Shown: positions 45,700-57,492 of the stretch, piece by piece
How the letters are laid out: each line of letters starts with the position of its first letter
Numbering within the stretch: position 1 is the stretch's first letter
NCBI RefSeq assembly: GCF_041296385.1
Contig: NW_027184063.1
Location: 868,001-932,000 of the forward strand
Direction: 5' to 3'
Length of the DNA: 64,000 bases
Source: Aphelocoma coerulescens
Taxonomy: Eukaryota > Chordata > Aves > Passeriformes > Corvidae
Program-made: the position numbers and the translations under genes
Notes under the pieces: model-generated
What the model was told of the DNA's origin: nothing
Seen by the model: the letters and a program-made list of their open reading frames with translations, nothing else
The model's database searches: none

Positions 45700-46667
45700 G
45701 CTTTGGGGTGGGGGCTGGGGGCCTCCGTCAAACGTGGGACCCCCACAAGCTGCTTATAACCACCAAAACTGGGAGTTATAGCCCTCCCTCAGACACCGGT
45801 GGAACCGTGGGGTCACCCCAACCTCCCAAAATGAGGCACGGGGCCCACAAGCCATTTATATCCCTACCCCAGTTTGGTGGAAAGCAGCAGGATCCTCCAA
45901 AATGGCGTCTCCTCACCATCAGAAAATGAGGAGGGGGTGTCACCTCAGCTTCCTGAATTAGCAGAAAAACTCCAAAAGCCCCCAAAATTGTCAGAAAGCA
46001 GCAGGACCTTCCCCAAAATGGGCTCCCCGTCTCCCTCCCTGTGGTGCCCACTCCAAGTGCCAGGGCCACGTGTCCTCCCCTGTCTCCCTGTACCCCCTCC
46101 TCAGGATTGGGGGGGACCCAAAAAACCCCTCAGGAACTGGGGATAACCCAAATGCCCTCAGATGTGGGGGATACCCAGAAAGGAGATTCCCCCCAGCCTC
46201 ATCATCCCCAGCCTTCAGCTCTTCATTGCAATCCCCTGCCCCCCTCCCATTGCTCACCCCCCCCAATGTACCTCCCACTCCATCCAGACCCTCTGAATGC
46301 CCATCCAGCCCCTCCTGGCGATTTTGAGGGGGTTGTAGGGTCAAGTACTTTTGGAATGTGACTGAGCCATTTGGAGCGGGAGCTGAGCATTTTTCACTGG
46401 GATTCAGTGGTTTTGAGGTGACAGATCGAGGCCTCTCATCTTCTGGAGTGCAAAGTAATGGAGAAAACTCTTCCATATCTCCTCAGAACCCCCAAATCCT
46501 CCCAAATATCATCATCCCTGGTGCCTATGGGAATCCAGAAGGATATGGAGACAACCAGCCAGATGTCTTCCCAACATGGATACAGGGAATGTGGGTCCTT
46601 CAGTGGGGGATGAAGTTGGAGCAGCGAACGAAGGTCTTCCGCAGTCGGGGCACTTGCAGGGCTTCAC
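45700..46667 (-). other. 3' region of zinc-finger gene 3
   Basis: Inverted homologue of 19,592-20,560. A 161-codon minus-strand frame (46,476-45,991) is not open in this form in the sister copies and reads as low-complexity UTR. Confidence 0.5.
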
Positions 46668-47816
46668 TTACTGGTGCCTCTGTTGGTGTCTGGTCAAGGC
46701 TGAGCTCTGGATGAAGCTCTTGCCACACTCAGGACACTTGTGGAGCCTCTTCCCAGTGTGGATGTGCTGGTGCCTGATGAGGTGGGAGTTGCGTTTGAAG
46801 CCCTTCCCGCAGTCAGGGCAGAGGAAGGGCCTCTCATCCGTGTGAATCTGCTGGTGCTTGAGGAGCTCGGAGCTGGTCTGAAACATCTTCCCACACTCGG
46901 GACACTTGTAGGGCCTCTCCCCAGTGTGGCTTCTCTGGTGGATGATCAGCTCAGAGCTCTGTCCGAAGCCCTTCCCACATTCTAGGCACTCATAGGGCCA
47001 TTCCCCAGTGTGGATCATCTGGTGGAGGATCAGGTGGGAGCTGTCTCTGAAGCTTTTCCCACATTTCCCACACTCATATGGCCTCTCCCCAGTGTGGATC
47101 ATCTGGTGGCGGATCAGGTTGGAGCTGTGTCTGAAGCCCTTCCCACACTCCCCACACTCGTAGGGCCATTCTCCAGTGTGGATTATATGGTGGCGGATCA
47201 GGTTGGAGCTCTGGCTGAAGCTCTTCCCACATTCCCCACACTTGTAGGGCTGTTCCCCAGTGTGGATCATCTGGTGGCGGATCAGGTGAGATCTCCAGCA
47301 GAAGGTCTTCCCACATTCCAAGCACTTGTGGGGCTTCTCCCCAGTTTGATACTGCTCATGGACCACCAGGTCTGATCTCTGGCTGGATCTCCGGCCGCCT
47401 TCCTGGCACAGGGTGGCTCTTTCCTCCTCAGAGCACCCTGGGCTGCGTTTGCAGCCCCTCCTCCTGCCAGATGTCTGCAGCTTTTCCTCCCCGTTGGATT
47501 CCTGCGCTGTGGAGATGCTCAAAATGGCCTCTTCCACCAGGTTCTGCTGCGGGGATTTGTCCTCCCTGGTCTCCATCCTCAGCTCCTTGTCTGGGGGAGG
47601 AAGGACAAGGAGAGGATGGGTTTTGCCTCCGTGCCAGAGGGAAGGAGATCCCTCCAGTCCGTCCCCGGCAGGATGGTGTCGGCAGCGGGGTTGTCCTGCA
47701 GCCGGGGGCGATGCTGGGCTGGGAGATGGAGCAGGAGAGAGGGGGAAAGGGGCAGGGACTTCCTCCTCACCTGCCTGGGGGTCCCGGGGCATCTTCCTCA
47801 CAGCCTCCTCCTCCAT
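46668..47816 (-). CDS. C2H2 zinc-finger protein 3 (8 fingers)
   Basis: Model: ATG at 47,816 ([15 protein letters not shown]), exon to 47,771, donor CAG/GTGAGG, 180-nt intron, exon 47,590-46,668. Coding parts total 969 nt, 322 residues. N-terminal block [17 protein letters not shown], basic patch, then eight C2H2 fingers, none broken. The second finger has RHHIIH in place of RHQxIH. Helix residues (-1, 2, 3, 6): W/S/H/R (first, after FC), Q/S/N/R, H/S/N/R, D/S/H/L, Q/S/E/I, T/S/E/K, R/S/H/R and Q/S/A/R, largely different from genes 1 and 2. No KRAB domain. The stop lies in CAGTAAGTG. CpG-rich block P5 lies upstream. Confidence 0.85.
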   Translation of the reverse strand: MEEEAVRKMPRDPQAGEEEVPAPFPLSPAPSPSPASPPAAGQPRCRHHPAGDGLEGSPSLWHGGKTHPLLVLPPPDKELRMETREDKSPQQNLVEEAILSISTAQESNGEEKLQTSGRRRGCKRSPGCSEEERATLCQEGGRRSSQRSDLVVHEQYQTGEKPHKCLECGKTFCWRSHLIRHQMIHTGEQPYKCGECGKSFSQSSNLIRHHIIHTGEWPYECGECGKGFRHSSNLIRHQMIHTGERPYECGKCGKSFRDSSHLILHQMIHTGEWPYECLECGKGFGQSSELIIHQRSHTGERPYKCPECGKMFQTSSELLKHQQIHTDERPFLCPDCGKGFKRNSHLIRHQHIHTGKRLHKCPECGKSFIQSSALTRHQQRHQ

Positions 47817-48179
47817 CTGGCCAAGGTTTGGGAATGGGAAATCGTGGTTTGGGGAAAAATAAGGGATGAACATATTGAATTTGAATGTCCCCCTGCCCAA
47901 GTCCATCTCTACAAGTCACCAGGCATCTGGAGCCCAGAAAAACCTCCCAAACACCAAGATTCAGCCCTGAAAAAGCCTCACAGGAGTTCCCCCTCTCTAG
48001 TCTCCCTGCTCTGGTGTTCGGGGGTTCCCCCTGTCCCAGCTGCTGGGGGTCCCTCTTTTATCGGGGTCCCCCATCTACTTGGTCTCCACCCTCCCCAGGC
48101 TGCTGGGAGTCCAGGAATCCAAAAGCTCCCCCCTTTGGTCTTCCCACTTAGGGATGCTGGGGGTTATGGGATCCCCAGG

Positions 48180-49160
48180 TCCCTTCTCCCCTTATTCTCT
48201 GCTTTGGGGTGCAGGGGGTCCAAGGAGTCCCCCCTCCCCCTCTCCAGGCTGTTGAGGGTCCCGCAAATGGCGGCGCTCCCCCCTCTCTGGGCTCCCCACT
48301 TTGGGGTCCTGGGGGTCACAGGGGTCTGCTCCTCCAGACTGCCGGGGCTCCCCTGGTCCCGGTACTGCCCCTCTCTGCTCTCCCATCTCTGGGGGTCCTG
48401 AGGTTCCCCCTCTGGCTCTCCAAGGGGGTCCCGCAGCCCTCTGGCTCCGGGCTGGAGTTGGCCATGCCTGACCCAGGCAGACCCAACCCCCACTGCGGGG
48501 GGACCCCACATCCCCCTGCCCACTGCCAAAGCTGTGCTGGCACCACCACCAGGACCCCCCAAAAACACCTCCTGGGGACCCCCAATGTCCTCACAAGGGG
48601 CATTTTCTGCTCAGCTTTGGAGTTCTTCATACTCCAAACATCCCCCTCCAAAAAAACCCAACCCAGAAACCCCCTCAGGATATCTGGGCCAAGCTCCCCC
48701 TTCCCGGGCACCTGCGGGATGTGGGGTGATGCTTCCAAAGGTCGGGGGCTGTGAATTCTGAGAGCGCTAAACCTCATGCTTCCTTCCCCTTTTCTTGATC
48801 CTCCCTTGTCCCTGCCCTTCCTCCTCTCCCATCCCTTCTTCTCTTTCCCCCACAACCAGTGACACCCTGGGTCCCCCGTTCCCGAGCCCCTCGCAGCCCG
48901 TGGGAGCAGCGGGGATGGAGCCGGGCCAGGTCGGGATGGGCAGCGCGGGGCTCTCGGCTGCTCCCACCCGCTGGGGGCGGGGGAACCAGGCCCGGGGAAA
49001 GGAGAGGGAAACTGGGAACATTGGGGGCTGCACATCCAAACTGGGCCTTGCTGGGGACCCTGGGTGGGGACTTGCAGCCCTTGGGACTCCTCTGGGGAGC
49101 CTGGAGAGCTGGAAGGGGGAACACAGAGAGGGCTGGGGGATCCCAGGAGTGGCATTGCTG
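48180..49160 (-). promoter_or_regulatory. CpG-rich promoter and 5' exon region of zinc-finger gene 3 (P5)
   Basis: Inverted homologue of P2 and P4, with the [14 protein letters not shown] frame at about 48,463 and the conserved GC-rich core near 48,880-49,010. Confidence 0.6.
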
Positions 49161-51530
49161 GCAGTGACTACTTTGTACTGGGGTAACTGGAACCTTACTG
49201 GGGCAACTGGGTGGGACTGGGAATGACTACAAGCATGCTGAGGCCAACTGGGATATACTGGGAGTATCTGTAACCATACTGGGATTGACTGGGATTGAAT
49301 GGGAACAACCAGGACCATGCTGGGGAGAAATGGACCATGCTGGGAGCTACTGGGAGAAAGTGGGAGTGACTGGGTCTGAACTGGGGGCAACTGGGCACGA
49401 CTGGGACCATGCTGGGAGGGACTGGGATCATATGGGGAGTGACTGGGACTATACTAGGGGCAACTGGATTCATCTGGAACCACACTGGAAGATCATGAGA
49501 GCAGCTGTGCCCATGCCGCAGTCATACTGGGATCCTCCAGGAACTGGCTGGGATCATACTGACAGTGACTGGAAGGGTACTGGGGGTATCTGAGAGTGAC
49601 TGCAATCATACTGGAATCAGACTGGGAGTGACCGGAAAGGTGCTGGCCGTGACTGGAACCATACTGGAGGTGACTGAGAGCAACAGAGACCATGCTGGGA
49701 ACAAATGGGATCATATTTGGAGTGACTGGGAGTGACTGGATTCATACTGGGAGCAACTGGGCCCACACTGGCAGTGACAGGGAGTCTCACTGGGCATGAC
49801 TGAAATAATACCAGGAGTATCTGGGAGTGACTGGTGTCATACTGGGGGTGACTGTAACCATACTGGAGGGGGATTGAGTGCAACTGGGATCATACTGGGG
49901 GTGACTGGGTGCAACTGGGATCATACTGGCATTGAGAGGGAGCAGTTGGGATCACGTTTGGGGTAACTGGAATCATACTGGGAGTGACTGGAACCAGACT
50001 GACAGTGACTACGGTTCCTACTGGGATCATGCGGAGAGCCACTGGGATTACAGCAGGTGTGAACAGATCCGGACTGGGGCTTACTGGGAGCAACAGGGCC
50101 CATGTTGGGATGAAAATGTGGACACATTTAGAGCAGCTGGGATCAGCTGGAAGGTACTGGAACCATGCTGAGGGGACTGAGACCACAACTGGGGCAACTG
50201 GATTCATACTGGGAGCAACTGGGACAACACTTTGGGCAACTGCCAGAAACTGGGATCCTACTGGAAGCAACTGGGAGTAACTGGGAAAGACTGAGATCAT
50301 TCTGAGGGAACTAGAACCTTACTGGTGTAACTGGGAGTGCCTGGGAATGACTACAAGCATGCTGAGGCCAACTGGGATATACTGGGAGTGTCTGTAACCA
50401 TACTGGGGCTTACTGGAATCACACTGGTAACAGCTGGGACCATGCTGGGGACAACTGGGACCATGCTGGAGGCACCTGGGAGCAACTGGATCTATGCTGG
50501 GGGCAACTGGGCGTGACTGGGACTATTCTAGGGGCAACTGGGATCATATTGGGAGGAACCAGGAACAACTGGAACTATGCTGGGGGCAAGTGGGATCATA
50601 CTGGAATCACGGTGGGAGCAGCTGGGTGAGACTGGGATCATACTGAGGGTGTCTGGAATCATCCTGGGATTGACTGGGAATGGCTGTGAGCAACTGGAAT
50701 CATGCTGAAAGCAACTGGGAAGAAGTGGGAAGGACTGGGAACATGCTGGGGGTGACTGGGATATACTGGGAGAGACAGGGAGTCACAGGGATCATACAGG
50801 AGGCTACTGGGCTCATGCTGGCACTGGCAGGCAACAACTGGAATCACACTGGGGGCCACTGGCATCATACTGGAAGTGACTGGGATCATACTGGGATGAT
50901 AGTGGGTGTCAATGGACCCTGACTAGGGGTTACTGGGAGCTACCAGGCCCATGCTGAGGGCCTACTGGGGATACACTGAGATCAGACTGGGAGAAACTGG
51001 GAATGATAGGATGCATGCTGGTGACAACTGGGATGTACTGGCAGTGACTGGGATAAAATTGGGGATTAATTGCACCATGCTGAGGTAACTGGGAGTGCCT
51101 GGGAATGACCACGAGAATGTTCAGGGCAACTGGGATATACTGGGAGTGTCTGAGACCATGTGGGTGGAACTGGGACCACACTGGGGCCACACTGGGGGCA
51201 AGTGTGAGTGACTGGGGCCCTGCTGGGAGAGACTGGCATCATACTGGGAATGACTGGGACGACGCTAGGAGCAGCTGGGAAAACTGGGAACACACTGGAC
51301 AAAAGTGGAAGGAACTGGGTGCAACTGTGGGATCATGCTGGGGGCAAATTGCATCCCAATGGGGAATGACTGGGAGTGACTGGGTTCATACTGGGAGCAA
51401 CAGAGATCCTACAGGGAGTGAGGGGAAGTGACCAGGATCATACTGGGACTAAGTGGGCTCATACTGGGACTGATGAGGAAACTGGAACCACTCGGAGGGG
51501 GGGGAACTGGGCTCATACTGGGAGCAGCCA
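49160..51530 (+). repeat. ACTGGG minisatellite array (cassette C)
   Basis: About 2.4 kb; the mirror of 29.15-31.56 kb. No solo LTR inside. Confidence 0.95.
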
Positions 51531-52480
51531 TTTCCCAGCCCCGGGACCCCCGAGCCCCTTTCCCGGCCATGCCGCCCCTCCAGCCCTCAGACCCCCCCGC
51601 CGGGATCCCGCCAATGCCAGGGGTCCCCCCCTCGGGATCCCCGCTTTGGGGTTCTGGGGGTCTCCTCTCTCTGGGGTCCCGCTTAGGGAAGCCGGGGCTC
51701 CCGGGGGTCCCCAAAACCAGTGTCCCCCCACCCCCGCGTGGTCCCCACGGGGCCCCGGCAGAGCTCGGAGGGCCCGGCCCGGGAAGCCCAACCCCCACCG
51801 CGGGGGGACCCGCATCCCCCCGCCCCCGCCGCGGCTCTGCCGGCACCGCCACCGGGACCCCCCAAAAACACCTCCCGGGACCCCCCGATGTCCTCCCGAG
51901 GGCATTTGCGGTTCGGCTTTGGAGTTCCGCAAGCTCCAAACATCCCCCAAAAAACCCCAAACCCAGGGACCCCCCCGGGACATTTGGGGCGAGCTCCCCC
52001 TCCCCGGGCACCTGCGGGACGGGGGCCGATGGTCCCGGGGGGCTGCGAGTTCCGGGAGCGCTGGAGCCCAGCGCTTCCTCCTCTCCTCCAGCTTCCCGCT
52101 GCCGCTCCGCCTCTTCCTCCCTCCTCCTCCTCCTCTTCCCGCCTCTCCCCAATCCCACCTCCGCCTCCTCCTCCTCCCCTTCCCCCTGCCCCGTTCCCGA
52201 GCCCCTCGCAGCCCGCGGGAGCAGCGGGGATGGAGCCGGGACAGGTCGGGATGGGCAGCGCGGGGCTCTCGGCTGCTCCCACCCGCTGGGGGCGGGGGAA
52301 CCCGGCCCGGGGAAAGGAGAGGGAAACTGGGAACATTGGGGGCTGCACATCCGAACTGGGCCTTGCTGGGGACCCTGGGTGGGGGCTTGCAGCCCTTGGG
52401 GTTCCTCTCGGAGCCTGGAGAGCCGGGAGGGGGAACACAAAGAGGGCTGGGGGATCCCAGGAGTGGCATCACTGGCAGTG
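51530..52480 (-). promoter_or_regulatory. Orphan CpG-rich promoter block P6
   Basis: Inverted homologue of P1 and P3, with a shorter purine tract. It leads into minisatellite on the minus strand, not into a gene. Confidence 0.65.
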
Positions 52481-53690
52481 ACTGCTTTGTACTGGGATCG
52501 TACTGAGATCATACTGGCAGTGACTGGGCTGTACTGGGATCGTACTGTCATCATACTGGGAGCAGCTGGGCCCATGCCGGGGGAGACTGCAATCACACTG
52601 AGGGAGACTGGAATCGTACTGGGATCATACTGGGACGCCTGAGGGCGGCAATTGAGACCATGCTGCGGGCAAATGGGATATACTGGCAGTGACTGGGATC
52701 ATGCTGAGGGTGACCGGGAGCAGCTGGGAGCAACTGGGATCATGCCAGGAGCAACTGGGAGTGACTAGGTGCATGCTGGGGGTGATTGGAAGCAACTGGG
52801 CTTCTACTGTGATGAATTGGGATGATGCTGGAGGTGACTGGGATCATACTGGCAGTGAGTGCGACTACACAGAGGCTGACTGGGAATGGTTGTGAGCAAA
52901 TGGGATCATGCTGGAAGCAACTGGGAGGAACTGGGAGTGACTGGGAATATGCTGGAGGGAACTGGGAGAGACTGGGAGCACACTGGGAGTGACTGGAACA
53001 AAAGTGAGGGTGAAAGAGAGCAACTGGAACCTGTGGGGGGCAACTGGTTCATACTGGCAGTGACTGGGAGCACACTGGGGTCATATTTGGATCCTATTGG
53101 GAGTGACTGGACTAATACTGGGAGTATCTGAGAGTGACTGGGAACACAGCATGCATATCATCCCCCATACTGGGGGTGACTGGGAGCAACTGGGAGCACG
53201 CTGGGAGCAAATGTCATCATACTGGGACTGACTGGGTTGATCTAGGAAGCAACTGGAACCATGGTGGAGGCAACTGGGCCCATACTGGGAGTAATTGGGA
53301 TGAAAACTCTGACCATACTGGGAGTGATTGGAAATAACTGGGATGAAACTGGTACCATACTGGGAGTGCTGGCATGTGACTGGGATCATATTGGTGTTGA
53401 AAGGGAGCAACTGGGGTCACACTTTGGGCTACTGGGAGCAACTGAGAGAAATTGGGATCATGCTGCAAGCAAACTGGAGTAACTGGGAAGGACTGGGCGC
53501 ATGCTGGAGGCAACTGGGATATACTGGGCGTGACTGGTATGATAGTTGGATAACAAACACCTTCCTGGGACCACTGGGAGCATCTGGGAATGACTATGGA
53601 CATGCTGGGATATACTGGGAGTGTGTGTAACCATACTGGGGGTGGCTGGGGACACACACTGGGAGCGACTGGGATTGCCTGGGATTTACA
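52480..53690 (+). repeat. ACTGGG minisatellite array between P6 and class I pseudogene C
   Basis: Mirror of 27.03-28.18 kb. Confidence 0.95.
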
Positions 53691-53699
53691 GAGCCTTCC

Positions 53700-53799
53700 C
53701 TGGGGACAGCTGGAAGTGATCCCCCCTTTCCACCTGCCCTTCCTCGGGCACTGCTGCATCTCCCAGCCTGCGCCACCGGGATCTGCCTGGAGCAGCGCG
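53700..53799 (+). promoter_or_regulatory. Truncated class I promoter, copy C
   Basis: 'cgccaccgggatctgcc' is joined directly to 'tggagcagcgcg' before the ATG, the same deletion junction as in copies A and B. A pyrimidine-rich IRF-like remnant (CCCTTTCCACC) remains at about 53,724. Confidence 0.65.
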
Positions 53800-53869
53800 A
53801 TGGCTCCAGCGCTGGGGCTGGGGGCTCCTGGGGGCGGTGAGGAGGGAGTGGGACCTCGGCACCCCCTGA

Positions 53870-54690
53870 GACCCCCCTGAACCGCCATTCCTGGGAACGG
53901 GACCCCCTGAATCCCCATTCCCAGGAATGGGACCCCCCTGAACTGCCTTATCCTCCATAGGGACCCCCCTGAATCCCCTATTGCCGGAAATGACGACCCC
54001 CCTGCTCCCTTTTTCCCAGCTATCCCATGTCTCCCACCATCCCAAACTCCCATGTTCTTGGTGCTGGGACACCCTGGAACTCCTTGGACCCCCATTCCTG
54101 CCTTTCCCAGCCACCAGCCCCACCTTTCTGCAAAACCGGAGACCCCCCTGAACTCCCCTTCCTGGACATGCCGGGTGTCCCCACCCTGTCACCCCCCTTT
54201 TCTAGGAAACCCTGGACTCCCCTTTCCTGGGCACAGGGAACCCCTGGACCTCCCTTCTACCTCTCCACGTCCCTGCACTCCCGTTTCCTTGACCCTGAGA
54301 CTCCCCTGGACCCCCATTCCTGAGAACCAAGATGCCCTTTTACCCCTTTCCCTGGCACTGAGACCCCCCTGCACCCCCTTATCCGGCACCAACACAACCT
54401 TTTCCTGGCCACCCCACCTCTCCCAGCTCCAGACCCACCCTTTTCCTTGACCCTGGGCCCCCTGGCCCCCATTCCTGTATTTCCCAGCCCCCAGCCCCTC
54501 CTTTCCTCACACTGAGGGCCCCTGGCACCCCCTTTCCTGGGCACAGGATTCCCTGGACACCCCATCCCACCTCTCCCAGTTCCTGCACCCCCTTTCCTTG
54601 ACTCTGAGCCCCTGAACCTCCTTCCCAGCTCTCCCAGCTCAAGTCCCTCCTCTCCTTGACCTGTGGACCCCCTGGATCCCCAAACTCCCA
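53870..54690 (+). repeat. Class I intron 1 minisatellite, copy C
   Basis: The 32-bp repeat seen as C-rich on the plus strand. Confidence 0.8.
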
Positions 54691-54881
54691 CCCCCCCAGA
54701 TCTCTGTGTCCCCCAATTCTCCACTCCCTGCAGTACCTGGAAGTGGCACTGTCAGAGCCCAGCCCGGGGGTCCCCCAGTCCCTGATCACGGGGACGTGGA
54801 CGGGACCCCTTCTGAGTGCTGCCACAGCGAGCGGGGCCGGATGGAGCTGCAGGCATGGGGATGGGAGTGAGAACCGAGCGA

Positions 54882-54929
54882 GGATACTGGGATAGCCAGA
54901 CCCGGGATATTGGGATAGCCAGACCCGGC
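54882..54929 (+). repeat. 23-bp tandem repeat inside class I alpha-1, two units
   Basis: TACTGGGATAGCCAGACCC and TATTGGGATAGCCAGACCC in tandem, the minimal state of the repeat. Confidence 0.8.
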
Positions 54930-55631
54930 TCAAGGAGAGGAACCAGCACGTGCTTGACAGTGACCTGGAGACGGGGCCGGTACAACCAGAGCAGGGGGAG
55001 TGGGGGGAGCTGGGGGCTGGGCTGGGATCTGTGGGAATGGGGTGGATCTCTGGGGGTGGGATTTGTGGGAGTGGGATGGGATCTGTGGGCCTGGCATAGG
55101 AATCCAGGGAGCTGCAAGGGGCTCCGTGGGGCTGGGACACGACTCCATGGGTCCATTCTCTCCTCGTTCCCAGGTCTCCCCACAGTGCAGGTGGTTTCCA
55201 GCTGTGACCTCCTGTCCAACGGAGCGTTCATGGATCCCACCGGCACGGCTACGACGGGTGGGATTTCATCTCCTTCCAGCTGGGATCCGCAAGCTTTGTG
55301 GTGTCTGACGGTGCCACCTGGATCCCCCAGAGGTGCTGGGAATCCAAAGGGATCCTGGCAGAGCGGATGAAGCATTACCTGGGACACACCTGTGTGGAAG
55401 AGCTCCCAAAATACATTGGATGTGGTCAGGAGGCTCTGGAGCACAAAGGTGGGTGTGTGGGGGAATTCCTGTGGGAATGTGGGATTCAGGAAGGGTGGAC
55501 CTGGGAATGCAGGAATTCCCATGGAATTTCCATGGATGGATCTCACTCTTATCCCAAGTCAGGTGAGAATTCCATGGACGCATCTCCCCCCCAGCCCACT
55601 GCCATGGGAACTCCATGGGGGAATGACTGGA

Positions 55632-55677
55632 ATTTATGTCCAATCAATTCCCTGCTGTGATTCAATGGGACATAAAT
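55632..55677. repeat. Imperfect 46-bp palindrome
   Basis: Arms ATTTATGTCC and GGACATAAAT around a diverged centre; the same element is found in cassettes A and B. An LTR has inserted at its right arm. Confidence 0.7.
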
Positions 55678-56122
55678 GTTAGAAGCTTAACAAGACGAGG
55701 AGCCCGGGTCCCCGGTGGGGGGAGAGAGAAGCAGTCCAACCATTATGATTGATTAGAGCAAACTCTGTTTATTAGCAATCCAAAGGCACTTATACAGTAT
55801 ACCAGCTTGTTAACTCCTAAGTGGCTTAAAGCTTATCAAAACACATTTCTACTTTTACATAATTGGACTTACATTGGCAAGCTTCCATAGTCTTGTTATG
55901 ATTAAAAGAATTCAGTGCCCATCTCCCTCGTTCACTCCCGGATAGCACAGCTTATCAGGACAGCTGCACCGTTTCAAAACTCCCTCTTTGTTCCCAGCCC
56001 TACTTTTTATTTTTCACACAGAGACTTTCTCATGGAGAGTTTTCTCACACACAGGCCTTTAGCTTCCAGGCCTATTGCTTGCACAGTTCTTTTATTGATC
56101 CCAATAATTCTATTTCCCAACA
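55677..56122 (-). mobile_element. Solo LTR (446 bp) with CATAAA target duplication
   Basis: Plus-strand ends TGTTAGAAGC and TTTCCCAACA, flanked by CATAAA at 55,671-55,676 and 56,123-56,128. 'gtttattagcaatcc' near 55,766 suggests it lies antisense. Absent from cassettes A and B. Confidence 0.85.
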
Positions 56123-56128
56123 CATAAA

Positions 56129-56600
56129 TCCCAATCCCTTCCCCAGGCCGGGTCTGTGGTGCCCCTGGCAGCGCCAGGGGAGTGCCCTCTCCCTGCCCCA
56201 AGCCAAATTCAAGCCTTTCCTTTGGTAGTCTCTGCCCTGCCGGGGGCAGGAGGGCACTGATGGAGCGGCTTTGGTGGCACCAGGCACCAGCCGGGCTCCA
56301 GCCACTGCTCCATGGGAATGTCCAACACCAAAGCTTAAAGCCAACAACAGCTCCTGGAGAGGATTCTACCCCCTCTGCCTGTCCTGGGAGCCCAAGGGCA
56401 ACGCCCCAGGCACAACAGCCCAAAGTGCTGGAGCACAGTGTCCCTGGGCCAGGCCGTGTTCCTTGGCTGTCCCATGTCCCTCGGCTGTTCCGTGTCCCTC
56501 AGCCATTCCGTGTCCCTTGGCTCTGTGGGGCCGGGGGTGGCAGCAGGACCTGGGGCAGCCCTGGGGAAGAACAACCCTGAGCCCCAGCTGGGCCAGTTCC
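56129..56600 (+). other. Conserved block downstream of class I pseudogene C
   Basis: Inverted homologue of the blocks at 9.2 and 25.1 kb, with an 18-bp-spaced series of 'ctgtcccatgtccctcgg'-like motifs at about 56,468-56,522. Confidence 0.5.
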
Positions 56601-56609
56601 TCCAGGGGG

Positions 56610-57440
56610 CCCAGGTCACTCCCAGCATGGGCCCTGTGGCTCCTAGTAACCCCAGTATGGTCCCAGCTCACTCCCCAGTATGATCCCAGTCATTTTCAGT
56701 TACACTCAGTATGATCCCAGTATGACCCTGGTCACTCCCACTATGATCCCTGCATTGTCCCAGGTGTTCCCATTCCCCCCTAGTATAGTTCACGGCACTC
56801 CCAGTACAGTTCCAGTTTCCCCCAGTATGATCCCAGTTACTCTCATTGTGGCTCCAGTCCTCCCCAGTATGATTCCAGTATTAACCCAGTCACCCTCAGT
56901 ACAATGCCATTTGCTCCCAGCATAGTCCTAGTAACTCCCAGTATGATCCCAGTCACTCCCAGATACTCCCAGTATTGTTCCAGTAACTTCCTTTATGGCT
57001 CCTCTATGATCCCAGTCACTCCCAGTGTCTCCCAGTATCTACCAGTAGCTTCCAGCATGATTCCAGTCACTCCCTGTATATACCAGTTGCCCTCAGGATG
57101 CTCCCAGTCACTTTCGGTATGATCCCAGTATGACCCAGTCACCCTCAGTGTGGACCCAGTTGCTCCCAGTCTGATCCCAGTTACTCTCAGTTGCCCCTAG
57201 AACAGAGCCAGTCATTCCATGTATGATACCTGTATGTGTCCAGTAGGATCCCAGTCTCCCCCAGCATGGTCCCAGTCAATCCCAGTTGCCCCCAATGTAG
57301 ACCTAGTCACTCCCAGTCACTCTCAGTGTGTTCCCAGTCACCCCCAGTGTGGTTACAAACACTCTCAGTATAGCCCAGTTACCCTCAGCTTGCTCATAGT
57401 CATTCCCAGTCACAGCCACCAGTAAGCTCCAGTAAGGTTC
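56610..57440 (-). repeat. ACTGGG minisatellite array (CCCAGT on plus)
   Basis: Mirror of 23.07-23.95 kb; joins LTR-1 D at about 57,441. Confidence 0.95.
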
Positions 57441-57492
57441 CAGGGTGCAGTCCTCCAAGGCCAGGCTGCTCCAGCCTGGGAGCAGGGCTCTT

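Larger units (their letters stand above)
53800..55448 (+). pseudogene. MHC class I pseudogene C (leader, alpha-1, alpha-2)
   Basis: Leader ATG at 53,800 (MAPALGLGAPGG) ends at a usable GGTGAGG donor but lacks a hydrophobic core. Intron 1 is G-rich repeat (about 53,870-54,690). Alpha-1 is about 54,700-54,996: ILHSLQYLEVALSEPSPGVP in one frame, then a shift to DVDGTPSECCHSERGR, and a two-unit 23-bp repeat; its end keeps the YNQSRG codons but lacks a GT donor. Alpha-2 is 55,174-55,448 with CDLLSNG, a frame change, then YDGWDFISFQLGS, CWESKG and HTCVEELPKYIGCG, and a GTGGGT donor. It is the best preserved of the three but still dead. Confidence 0.85.

Noticed and set aside
45991..46476. 161-codon minus-strand frame after zinc-finger gene 3
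   Set aside because: Not kept open in the sister cassettes and of 3' UTR-like composition.
51376..52642. Frames of 250-400 codons on both strands over P6
   Set aside because: Several overlapping frames in all directions over a CpG-rich block; explained by base composition and lack of stop-like triplets.
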